Source of the DNA: an uncultured Holophagaceae bacterium
Lineage (GTDB): Bacteria; Acidobacteriota; Holophagae; Holophagales; Holophagaceae
DNA: 64,000 bases
Assembly (NCBI GenBank): GCA_903937385.1
Contig: CAIZZF010000006.1
Span: 1 to 64,000, forward strand
Direction of reading: 5' to 3'
Shown here one piece after another: positions 8,580-15,845 of the stretch. A program made the position numbers and the translations under genes. The first letter of the stretch is position 1. The number at the start of each line of letters is the position of its first letter. Under the pieces are notes generated by a model. That model was given only the letters and a program-made list of their open reading frames with translations, was not told the DNA's origin and made no database searches.

Positions 8580-9572
8580 TCAGGACTGGTTGAGCAGGCT
8601 GGCGATGGTGGCGCGCTGCACATGGAAGCGGTTCTCGGCCTCATCGACCACGCGGCTCCAGGGGCCGTCGAGGACGCTGTCGTGGACCTCGAGGTTGCGG
8701 CGCACGGGCAGGCAGTGCGTGAAGATGGCCTCCTTCGCGGCCTTCTGCATGTGGGCGGCGGTGGGCATCCAGGCGGACAGGTCCGTCATGGGCGCGGCCT
8801 CCAGGCCCGAGCTGGTGGAGGGCCCCCAGGCCTTGGCGTAGACCGCAGCGCTGCCTTCGAGGGCGGCGTCCTGGTCGTGGGTGTAGGTGATCTTCCCGCC
8901 GGTGGCGGCGGCGTAGCGCTCGGCCTCGGCCCGGACCTCGGCGGACAGCTCGTAGCCCTTGGGGTGGGCCACGCGGATCTCGGCGCCGCAGGCGGCGGCG
9001 GTGAGCAGGAAGGAGTTGGGCACAGCCTTGGGCAGGGGCTTCATGTGGGGCGCCCAGGTGAGGGTCACGGGCACTTTTGTCGAGCCGTGGGCTTCCTGGA
9101 TGGTGAGCATGTCGGCGAGGCCCTGGTGGGGATGCTCGCGGGCGCTCTCCATGCTGAGCACGGGCACCGTGGAGAAGCGCCGGAAGGCACTGATGACGGG
9201 ATCGATCTCGTCGGTGGCGTCGCCCTCGCCGCCGCTGAAGGTGCGCACGGCCAGCAGGTCCGCGTAGCGGCCCAGCACAGGCACGCCCTCACGGACGTGC
9301 TCGGCGCGGTCGGCGTTCATGATGGCGCCGTCGCGGTCCTCCAGCTTCCAGGTGCCGGCGCCCACCTCGAGCACGATGGCATGGCCGCCGTGGCGCAGCA
9401 TGGCCGCCTCGAAGCTGGCCCGGGTGCGCAGGCTGGGGTTGAAGAAGATCATGCCGAGGATGCGGTCCGCGAAGATGGCGCCGGGGCGGGTCTTCTTCCA
9501 CTCGGCGGCCACGGCCAGGATCTGCTTGACCCCTTCGGGGCCCAGGTCGGAGATGCGGGTGAAGTGCTTCAT
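8580..9572 (-). CDS. N-acyl-L-ornithine transcarbamylase (acetyl- or succinyl-ornithine type)
   Basis: A 330-residue carbamoyltransferase. It has the carbamoyl-phosphate loop FFNPSLRTRASFE and the C-terminal HCLPVRRN. Unlike ordinary ArgF it carries TWAPHMKPLPKAVPNS, which matches the acylornithine-specific TWTYHPKPL region of Xanthomonas AOTCase and the Bacteroides succinyl enzyme. It should therefore carbamoylate N-acyl-ornithine rather than ornithine. The position that separates acetyl (Glu92 in Xanthomonas) from succinyl (Pro90 in Bacteroides) use appears to be Ala90 here (ADRAEH), so acyl preference is open. An ATGA overlap couples it to argD upstream. Confidence 0.9.
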   Translation of the reverse strand: MKHFTRISDLGPEGVKQILAVAAEWKKTRPGAIFADRILGMIFFNPSLRTRASFEAAMLRHGGHAIVLEVGAGTWKLEDRDGAIMNADRAEHVREGVPVLGRYADLLAVRTFSGGEGDATDEIDPVISAFRRFSTVPVLSMESAREHPHQGLADMLTIQEAHGSTKVPVTLTWAPHMKPLPKAVPNSFLLTAAACGAEIRVAHPKGYELSAEVRAEAERYAAATGGKITYTHDQDAALEGSAAVYAKAWGPSTSSGLEAAPMTDLSAWMPTAAHMQKAAKEAIFTHCLPVRRNLEVHDSVLDGPWSRVVDEAENRFHVQRATIASLLNQS

Positions 9573-10717
9573 GGTTGCTCCGGCACGAAGGCGTGGATGG
9601 CGGCGATGAGGGCATCAAGGGCCGCGTCGCCGAGGTTGAGGGGGGGCATCAGGCGCAGCACCGTGGGGTCGCTGGAGCCGCCCACCAGTATGTGCCTGGC
9701 CAGCAGGTGCTTCTTCAGGGCGGCGGCGGGGGCGCAGCGCAGGCCCAGCAGCAGGCCCTCGCCGAGGACCTCGGTGACGATGGAATCGGCCAGCTCTCGG
9801 CGCAGGCGCGCGGCGGCGGCAGTGGCGTTGGCCAGCATGCCCTCGGTGGTGATGGCGTCGACGGTGGCGATGAGCGCGGCGCAGGCCAGGGGCCCGCCCC
9901 CGAAGGTGCTGCCCAGGTCACCGCCCTTGAGCTTCGCGGCCACCTCGGCGGTCATGAGCAGGGCGCCCATGGGCACGCCGGAGGCCAGGCCCTTGGCGCT
10001 GGTCATGAAGTCCGGCCGGACCCCGTAGAACTGGGCGGCGAAGGGGGTGCCCAGGCGGCCCATGCCGGTCTGGATCTCGTCGAAGATGAGCAGGGTGCCC
10101 GTAGCGTCGCACTTGGCGCGCAGGGCCTGGAACCACTCCCGGGAGGCGGTCTTGATGCCGGCCATGCTCTGGATGGGCTCGACGATGACGCCCGCCACGT
10201 CCGAGAAGTCGGCGGCGGCCAGGGCCGCGAGGTCGCCGAAGGGAATGCGCAGGGTCGGCACCAGCTGGTCCGCGTAGGGCTGGGTGATCTTGGGATCGTC
10301 CGTGACGGACAGGGCCAACAGCGTCCGGCCGTGCCAGCCGCCGTCGAAGGCGCCCAGGTGCTTCCGGCCCGTGAGCAGCAGGGCCAGCTTCAGGGCGTTC
10401 TCGTTGGCCTCGGCGCCGCTGTTGCAGAAGAACACCGAGTCCATGCCGGAGAAGGCGGTGATGCGCTCGGCGGCCACGTCCCGCACGGGCAGAGCGGCGG
10501 CGGCGGAGTAGAACAGCAGCGTCGCCGCCTGATCCGCCACGGCCTTCACCACGGCCGGGTGGCTGTGCCCCGTGGCGCAGACGCAGTGGCCGCCGTAGAA
10601 GTCCCACCAGGCCTGGCCCGCGTCATCAAACACCCGGTCGCCCTCGCCCCGCACCAGGGGAAAGGGATAGGGGGCGTAGGTGGGGAGCAGGGCGGGAATC
10701 GGGGCGGTGGCGGCCAT
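9569..10717 (-). CDS. argD: Acetylornithine aminotransferase
   Basis: PLP-dependent class III aminotransferase, 382 residues, that converts N-acetylglutamate semialdehyde to N-acetylornithine. The cofactor lysine lies in TSAKGLASGVPMG, and FDEIQTGMGR and GWHGRTLLA are the expected PLP-pocket segments. The start is taken as the ATG at 10717 (MAATAPIPALL), preceded by AGGA at suitable distance. An in-frame ATG about 30 bases further up lies in the operator/promoter region and is unlikely. First gene of the operon; its promoter overlaps an ARG-box-like palindrome at 10740-10772. Confidence 0.93.
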   Translation of the reverse strand: MAATAPIPALLPTYAPYPFPLVRGEGDRVFDDAGQAWWDFYGGHCVCATGHSHPAVVKAVADQAATLLFYSAAAALPVRDVAAERITAFSGMDSVFFCNSGAEANENALKLALLLTGRKHLGAFDGGWHGRTLLALSVTDDPKITQPYADQLVPTLRIPFGDLAALAAADFSDVAGVIVEPIQSMAGIKTASREWFQALRAKCDATGTLLIFDEIQTGMGRLGTPFAAQFYGVRPDFMTSAKGLASGVPMGALLMTAEVAAKLKGGDLGSTFGGGPLACAALIATVDAITTEGMLANATAAAARLRRELADSIVTEVLGEGLLLGLRCAPAAALKKHLLARHILVGGSSDPTVLRLMPPLNLGDAALDALIAAIHAFVPEQP

Positions 10718-10739
10718 GGGGAGATCCTGTTCAGAGACG

Positions 10740-10772
10740 TGCATTATCATGCGACAGAACGCATATTATGCA
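10740..10772. promoter_or_regulatory. ARG-box-like operator in front of argD
   Basis: An imperfect palindrome, TGCATTATCATGCG and CGCATATTATGCA separated by six bases. The half-sites share TGCAT/ATGCA with the second operator next to argR. It covers the proposed -10 box of the argD promoter, so ArgR bound here would block the operon. Confidence 0.7.
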
Positions 10773-10792
10773 CCAACCGAAACAGGGCTCAA
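10763..10792 (-). promoter_or_regulatory. Probable argD operon promoter
   Basis: Reading leftward: a -35-like TTGAGC (10787-10792) and a -10-like TAATAT (10763-10768) separated by 18 bases. The -10 is inside the palindromic operator. The predicted transcript starts about 40 bases before the argD ATG. Confidence 0.6.
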
Positions 10793-10833
10793 GCAAAAAT
10801 CCTGCGACTTAATGAGACCATTTTGAATTTCAT

Positions 10834-10862
10834 TTGATGAATTATGCATTTTTATGCATAAT
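10834..10862 (+). promoter_or_regulatory. Probable argR promoter
   Basis: TTGATG (10834-10839), a 17-base spacer and CATAAT (10857-10862). The -10 ends seven bases before the ATG at 10869, so transcription would begin at or next to the start codon and the mRNA could be leaderless. That agrees with the absence of a Shine-Dalgarno sequence. Confidence 0.5.
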
Positions 10863-10866
10863 TCAT
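10837..10866. promoter_or_regulatory. Perfect palindromic ARG-box operator at argR
   Basis: Twelve-base perfect arms, ATGAATTATGCA and TGCATAATTCAT, around a six-base TTTTTA spacer. The arms contain the TGAAT/ATTCA halves of the classical ARG box. It overlaps the proposed argR promoter, so argR is probably autorepressed, and it faces the argD operon 65 bases away, leaving room for cooperative or looped binding by an ArgR hexamer. Confidence 0.75.
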
Positions 10867-10868
10867 GC

Positions 10869-11273
10869 ATGAACGTGGACGCTCTCATCCTCCAGTTGCT
10901 GGCGGACTCCCCCATCTCGGACCAGGGGGACCTGCTGGCGCGGCTGGCCGCGTTGGGTTGCGAGCTCACCCAGTCCACCCTGTCCCGGCGCCTGAAGCGG
11001 CTGGGCGTGCAGAAGATCCAGGGGCAGTACCGCCGGGGGGAGGCCAGTCCCAAGGCCCTGCCCGAGGTCACCCTCCGCGAGGCCCCGCCGAACCTGCTGG
11101 TCCTGCGGACCTCGCCGGGCTTCGCCCAGGCCCTGGGCTTCAGCCTGGACGCGGACCCCATCGAGGGCCAGATGGGCACCCTGGCCGGCGATGACACCGT
11201 GTTCGTGGCCGTGCTGCCCGAGCGCCTCGCCGAGGTGAAGGCGCACCTGCTGCGGGTGCTGGCGGGTCGGTAG
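10869..11273 (+). CDS. argR: Arginine repressor ArgR
   Basis: A 134-residue transcriptional regulator, slightly shorter than the usual 150. The N-terminal winged helix runs from about residue 4 to 65 (helix-turn-helix around LTQSTLSRRLKRLGV). The C-terminal oligomerisation and arginine-binding domain carries QMGTLAGDDTVFVAV, matching the GTIAGDDT hallmark including the acidic pair that contacts arginine. It is divergent from the argD operon. I chose the ATG at 10869; an ATG at 10854 lies inside the operator palindrome and has no ribosome site. Confidence 0.92.
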   Translation: MNVDALILQLLADSPISDQGDLLARLAALGCELTQSTLSRRLKRLGVQKIQGQYRRGEASPKALPEVTLREAPPNLLVLRTSPGFAQALGFSLDADPIEGQMGTLAGDDTVFVAVLPERLAEVKAHLLRVLAGR

Positions 11274-11400
11274 GTATTTCCATGCTCCGAGCGACACCCA
11301 GCGCGCGGCCCGCTGCGACAGGAAGGTAGTGCCATACTCAACCGTCACTGGGCCCCCGACCCACCCCGCCTCCGCAAACCCGACACGCAAAGGAATCACG

Positions 11401-12612
11401 ATGGGGACCTTGAGTGCCACCCGCACGGTGAAGGTGCTGCTGACTCTGGTTGTGATGGTAATGGGGCTGTGCCTTGAGGCCGGAGAGCGGCGCGTCTTCC
11501 GGGGCGATCTGGGTGGAAAGCCCGTGTTGCTTGAGCTTTCTGAGCACCACAAGAAATGGGAAGGGCGCTATTGCTACGAGCAACATGGCGTGGACATCCC
11601 GCTGAAGGGCACCCTGGAGCAGCTCCAGGAACCAGCACCGACCCGGCCCGATGCGCCTAGTCCCGCGCCGGCGGCGATCTGGAAGGGTTCTCTCCTGAAC
11701 AAGCGCTACTCGGGCACCTGGCATGGCAAGCGCTCCCTGGTGTTTCGGCTGGATGAGATCGCCCGCTACGACCCCGATCGCGTAAAGCCCGATTCGGTGC
11801 AGGCCACCACCGAAGCCATCACGCCAGGCATCGGCCTCGGCATCGCCTATGACGCTGAGATATCCCTGGCCAACACACCCTACGACTACCTGAAGCTCAC
11901 TTCGCACCTGGAGGAAGGGCCGGAGGAATCGCGCGGGAGCCTCGCCTTGCGCTGGGTGAAGGAGACCCGCACCAGGATCGCCTATCCGCGCCTGTCGAGG
12001 CATCCCCGATCCGGGGCGGCGACAGCCGCCAATCGCATCCTGGAGCAGCATCATTTCCGATTGGTGCTGGGTGCCCTGGGTTGCGCCGCCACCGTCTACG
12101 ACCTGGAGCCCTCATCCGCCGCGGGAGGCTTCGGCGGCTTCAGCGAGGAACTGATCGCGGTGCCATACCTCTCGGCAGACCTGATGTGCGTCGTGGAAAG
12201 CGGGAGCACCTTCTGTGGCGGCGCCCATCCCGACAACCATTTCGAGCCCTACACCCTGGACCTGCGCAAGGGCGGGTATCTGGACTGGAACCGGTTGTTC
12301 AAGAACCGAAGGATCGACAGGAAGACGGGACGACCCGCATGGCAGGGCCAGCTGATCGCCAGGCTCGGAAGGCGGAAGGCGCCGGTAGATGCGGATTCGG
12401 TGGATTGTCGGTCCCAACTGCCGAACTATCTGGCGCTGCAGTTCGAGCATGATCGCAGGCTTCAGCTCTGCATCTCCGGCATAGGCCACGCTGGAGGGTG
12501 CTGCCTGGGAGTGGAGGCTGAACTGCCGCTGCAGGACTACCGGGAGCTCCTTTCAAAGGAGGGGCAGCGTTACTTGGGAGTGCCTGCCGTGGTGAAGGGG
12601 GCAGAACGATAG
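11401..12612 (+). CDS. Secreted protein of unknown function
   Basis: A 403-residue protein with a clear N-terminal export signal (basic residues, then VKVLLTLVVMVMGLCLEAGE). The start is the ATG at 11401, preceded by AAAGGA at good distance. The N-terminal third has short beta strands and GTWHGKRS/ARYD segments. The C-terminal part contains four to six cysteines (CVVESGSTFCGGAHP, CCLGVEAE), suggesting disulfide bonds outside the cytoplasm. The segment GGAHPDNHFEPYTLDLRKG recalls DUF3298-type periplasmic domains, which often follow a similar CGGAHP motif. No enzyme motif is visible. It lies alone between argR and the membrane protein gene. Confidence 0.7.
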   Translation: MGTLSATRTVKVLLTLVVMVMGLCLEAGERRVFRGDLGGKPVLLELSEHHKKWEGRYCYEQHGVDIPLKGTLEQLQEPAPTRPDAPSPAPAAIWKGSLLNKRYSGTWHGKRSLVFRLDEIARYDPDRVKPDSVQATTEAITPGIGLGIAYDAEISLANTPYDYLKLTSHLEEGPEESRGSLALRWVKETRTRIAYPRLSRHPRSGAATAANRILEQHHFRLVLGALGCAATVYDLEPSSAAGGFGGFSEELIAVPYLSADLMCVVESGSTFCGGAHPDNHFEPYTLDLRKGGYLDWNRLFKNRRIDRKTGRPAWQGQLIARLGRRKAPVDADSVDCRSQLPNYLALQFEHDRRLQLCISGIGHAGGCCLGVEAELPLQDYRELLSKEGQRYLGVPAVVKGAER

Positions 12613-12698
12613 AGCCGCGAGGGCGGTCGTGGAGCGCCGGACGGCCTGGATTCCCGAGGGGCCGGGTTATGATCGGGGAGTCGAACTCGGAGCCTTGC

Positions 12699-13439
12699 AT
12701 GGATCGTTTTGGAAGCTCGAAGCTGCGCATCGGCTGGGTGCTGGTCTGCCTGTTCCTCACGGGGCTGGTGCTCATGGGCATCCGGGGCCAGCAGGGGGAC
12801 GGTGGCTCGCAGATCCTGATCTTCGGCACCGCGGTGCCCCTGGGCGCGGACTCCCTGCGCTCCTACGCCGTGGGCAACCTGCAGGGGATCATGTACTGGA
12901 TGGTGTCCCTGGTGGTCCTGCTGGGCGCCTTCGGCCCCGTGACCCAGTGGACCGCGGCCTCGGCCCGGAGTGAGCGGCTCAAGGGCTTCTTTGCGGGCAC
13001 CGGGCTGGGGTTCGCCCATGGCCTGTTCCTGTCCCAGGTGGCCCTGATCCCGGTGTGGGCCCTGAGCTGGCGGCTGATCGGCGAGGCCTGGCCCCCGGAG
13101 CTGCTGCGGGCCGACCTGCACGGCCTGCTGCTGGGGCTGCAGATGCTGCTCTGGGTCGTGGTGCTCTCCCGGCTGCTGAAGTCCAGCGCGGGCCTGGCGC
13201 TGCTGGTGACGCTGTTGCTGCGGGAGATGGGGCCCCGCCTCAGCTTCTTCCTGGACTTCGGCCAGGACCTGGGCTGGAGTGCGGGCCAGGTGAAGGTGCT
13301 GGAGGTCTTCGTCCGCCTGCTGCCCATGGCGCAGCTGCCCTCGGACCCCTTCTCGCCGCTGGCGCTGCCGCTGTCCATCGGGGGGCCGCTGCTGCTGGGC
13401 GCGCTGGCCATGCTGCTGCCGGCGGGCGGCCGGAAGTAG
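12699..13439 (+). CDS. Polytopic membrane protein, ABC-2-permease-like
   Basis: A protein of 246 residues with about six hydrophobic helices (WVLVCLFLTGLVLMG, MYWMVSLVVLLGAF, FAHGLFLSQVALIPVWAL and further ones). The layout, a first helix followed by an extracytoplasmic loop of about 45 residues, resembles ABC-2 type permeases, but no confident family is seen. It ends 3 bases before the EnvC-like gene and should be co-transcribed with it. The ATG at 12699 follows GGAG; an in-frame ATG at 12669 is possible, but it is part of a TATGAT box that may be the -10 element. Confidence 0.65.
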   Translation: MDRFGSSKLRIGWVLVCLFLTGLVLMGIRGQQGDGGSQILIFGTAVPLGADSLRSYAVGNLQGIMYWMVSLVVLLGAFGPVTQWTAASARSERLKGFFAGTGLGFAHGLFLSQVALIPVWALSWRLIGEAWPPELLRADLHGLLLGLQMLLWVVVLSRLLKSSAGLALLVTLLLREMGPRLSFFLDFGQDLGWSAGQVKVLEVFVRLLPMAQLPSDPFSPLALPLSIGGPLLLGALAMLLPAGGRK

Positions 13440-13442
13440 GCC

Positions 13443-14582
13443 GTGCGCCGCGGCCTGGGCCTGCTGCTGCCGCTGGTCCTCCTGGCCCAGGGCGCGCAGG
13501 ACCCCGCGGAGCTGCGCCAGAAGCTGGCGGCCATCCAGGGCCGGCTGGGCCAGGTGGACCAGCAGCTGGCCTCGCTGAAGAAGCGCCGCAAGGGCGTGCT
13601 GGTGGAGGTCCAGGGCATCTCCCTGCAGCGGGACCGGGCCAAGGCCCAGGTGGACGGCGCCCGCCTGCGCCGGGACCAGGCCCAGAGCGAGGTCCAGGGC
13701 ATCGGCCGCGAGCAGGCGCGGATCCATGGCGAGGTGCTGCGCCTGCAGGGGGACCTGCGCCGGCAGGTGCGCTGGATGCAGGCGCTCGGCCCCCTGGGCG
13801 ACGTGGGCTTCTATTCCACGTTCCGGGATCTGGAGGCCTGGCTGGTGCGCGGGCGCATGCTCGCCTGGGCGCGGCTGCAGGAGCGCAAGCGCCTCGACCT
13901 CATCCACCAGCTGCAGGGTGACCTGGCTACGAAGGAACAGTCGCTGAAGGAAGTGCTCGCGCGGCTGGCCTCGGAGGAGCGGGAGGCCGCCCAGCTCCAG
14001 GCGGCCCTGCGCATCCAGGAAGACCGGCTCAACGCCTTCCTGGACGGCCTCCAGCAGGACGAGACCGCCCAGAAGCAGGCCCAGGCGGAGCTCGCCGAGG
14101 AGGCGGTGCAGCTGGAGCGGCTGCTGGCGGGGCTGCTGAGCAAGCCCCGCGGGGATGCCTATGAGGCGGCCGTGGCCTTTGCCGGCCTGCGCGGAGAGCT
14201 GCCCCAGCCCGTGGAGGGCAGCCTGGCCCAGGGCTTTGGCGAACACCTGCACCCCCGCTTCCGCACGAAGACCCTGCAGAGTGGGCTGCTCATCGCCGCC
14301 ACCGGGGGGGCGCCGGTCAGCGCCGTCGCGGAGGGGAAGGTGGCCTTCGCCGACTACTACCAGAGCTATGGCTCCATGGTGATCCTCGACCACGGCGGCG
14401 GCTGGTTCACGCTCTACACCCACCTGCTGGGGCTGGGCGTGACCAAGGGCCAGGTGCTCAAGGCCGGAGAGGCCGTGGGCGCCGTGGGCGACACCGTGGA
14501 CGGTCCCCGCCTCGGCTTCGAGATCCGCCACCAGGCGCAGCCCCAGGACCCGCAGAAGTGGCTGAAGCAGCGGTATCGCTAA
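13443..14582 (+). CDS. EnvC-like LytM-domain protein with coiled coil, degenerate active site
   Basis: A 379-residue exported protein: signal peptide (LGLLLPLVLLAQGAQ), a long coiled coil (about residues 20-240, rich in Q, R, E and L), then an M23/LytM domain (about 255-375). The zinc ligands of active M23 peptidases are lost: the first HxGxD motif is QSGLL and the HLH motif is RLG. The fold core (YGSMVILDHGGG, LYTHL, FEIRHQ) is intact. This is the EnvC pattern, in which the domain activates amidases rather than cutting peptidoglycan. EnvC normally works with FtsEX; here the co-transcribed partner is the polytopic membrane protein just upstream. The start is a GTG. Confidence 0.85.
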   Translation: MRRGLGLLLPLVLLAQGAQDPAELRQKLAAIQGRLGQVDQQLASLKKRRKGVLVEVQGISLQRDRAKAQVDGARLRRDQAQSEVQGIGREQARIHGEVLRLQGDLRRQVRWMQALGPLGDVGFYSTFRDLEAWLVRGRMLAWARLQERKRLDLIHQLQGDLATKEQSLKEVLARLASEEREAAQLQAALRIQEDRLNAFLDGLQQDETAQKQAQAELAEEAVQLERLLAGLLSKPRGDAYEAAVAFAGLRGELPQPVEGSLAQGFGEHLHPRFRTKTLQSGLLIAATGGAPVSAVAEGKVAFADYYQSYGSMVILDHGGGWFTLYTHLLGLGVTKGQVLKAGEAVGAVGDTVDGPRLGFEIRHQAQPQDPQKWLKQRYR

Positions 14583-14585
14583 GGC

Positions 14586-15773
14586 TCAGTGCACCACGCT
14601 GCTGGCGTTGAACAGGGGCACGTAGATGGCCAGCAGGAGGGCGAGGACGACCACGCCCATGAAGAGGATCATGACCGGCCCGATGAGGCTGGTGACGGCG
14701 GTGGTGGCCTTCTCTACTTCCTGGTCGAAGAAGTCGGCCACATGGTTGAGCATCTCGGGCAGGGCGCTGCTCTGCTCGCCCACGCGCACCATCTCGACGG
14801 CCAGGGGATCCAGGACCTTGGCCTGCTCCAGGGCCAGGTGCAGGCTGCTGCCCGCGCGCACCTGGTTGGTGATGGTGACCAGGCTGGCCTTCATGCGCTC
14901 GCTGGGGCTGGTGCGCTGCACCACCTCCAGGGCCTGCACGGCGGGCAGGCCGCCGGAGAGCAGCACGCCCAGGGTGCGGGCGAAGACGCTGGAGTGGTAC
15001 ATGCGGTAGAGGGTGCCGACCTTGGGCACCATCAGCAGCATGCGCTCGGCCAGCTTGCGACCGGCTTCGGAAGAGGCCATCCAGCGGATCAGCACGATCA
15101 GCCCGATGGTGGCGATGCCCTGCAGCCAGAGGGTGGAGCTGACCACCTTCCCGGCGCCCAGGAGCATCCGGGTGAAGAAGGGCATCTCGACGTCGCCCCC
15201 GGCGTAGAACTCGGCAAAGCGGGGCAGCACGACGTTGAAGATCACGCCCAGGGCCAGCACCATCACGAGCATCAGGAAGGCAGGGTAGAAGAGGGCCTCG
15301 GTGATGCGGCGGCGGCTGGTCTGGGAGAACTTCTGGAAGGCCAGCCAGCGGGCCAGCACCTCCGGCAGGGTGCCGCTGCGCTCACCGGCCACCACGTTGC
15401 TGCGGTAGATCGGCGGGAAGCTGCCGGCCTGCTCCAGGGCATCGGAGAACGACATGCCCTCGCGGACCAGCTCTACGACCTGGGCGAGGCTGCGGCGCAG
15501 CTGGGGATCCTTGCCGTGTCCCACCAGCAGCTCGAGGGACTGCAGCAGGGGGATGCCCGCCTTCAGCAGGGCCAGCAGCTCCTGATTGAAGAGCACCAGG
15601 GACTCGGTCTTCAGCTGATTCCGGCTCCGGAAGGCTGTGTCCGTGCGCTTGACCTCGAGCGGGAACCCGCCCTCGGCCAGGACGCGGGCCTGGAGGGCCT
15701 CGGCGCTGTCCGCCTCATACTCGCGCACCAGCACGTCGCCGTTCGCATGGGTGAGCCGGACCGTGAATCTCAT
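14586..15773 (-). CDS. Type II secretion/type IV pilus inner-membrane protein, GspF/PilC family
   Basis: A 395-residue platform protein with two copies of the GspF domain (about 65-190 and 270-390). The first begins at LVLFNQELLALLKAGIPLLQSLE and the second at VFARTLGVLLSGGLPAVQALE. Three membrane helices are visible (YPAFLMLVMVLALGVIFN, LQGIATIGLIVLIRW, MILFMGVVVLALLLAIYVPLF). It would anchor the assembly ATPase of a pilus or secretion machine. No other pilus gene is next to it, so it is a detached member of a system encoded elsewhere. The start is the ATG at 15773 with AAGG just upstream; a far longer open frame upstream is the shadow of the divergent gene. Confidence 0.9.
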   Translation of the reverse strand: MRFTVRLTHANGDVLVREYEADSAEALQARVLAEGGFPLEVKRTDTAFRSRNQLKTESLVLFNQELLALLKAGIPLLQSLELLVGHGKDPQLRRSLAQVVELVREGMSFSDALEQAGSFPPIYRSNVVAGERSGTLPEVLARWLAFQKFSQTSRRRITEALFYPAFLMLVMVLALGVIFNVVLPRFAEFYAGGDVEMPFFTRMLLGAGKVVSSTLWLQGIATIGLIVLIRWMASSEAGRKLAERMLLMVPKVGTLYRMYHSSVFARTLGVLLSGGLPAVQALEVVQRTSPSERMKASLVTITNQVRAGSSLHLALEQAKVLDPLAVEMVRVGEQSSALPEMLNHVADFFDQEVEKATTAVTSLIGPVMILFMGVVVLALLLAIYVPLFNASSVVH

Positions 15774-15845
15774 AGCCCTTGAGAATACCTGATAACCCAG
15801 CCGACCCGGTCCCTGCGCTAGGCTCGGGGAAGTTTTGGAGGCTCC

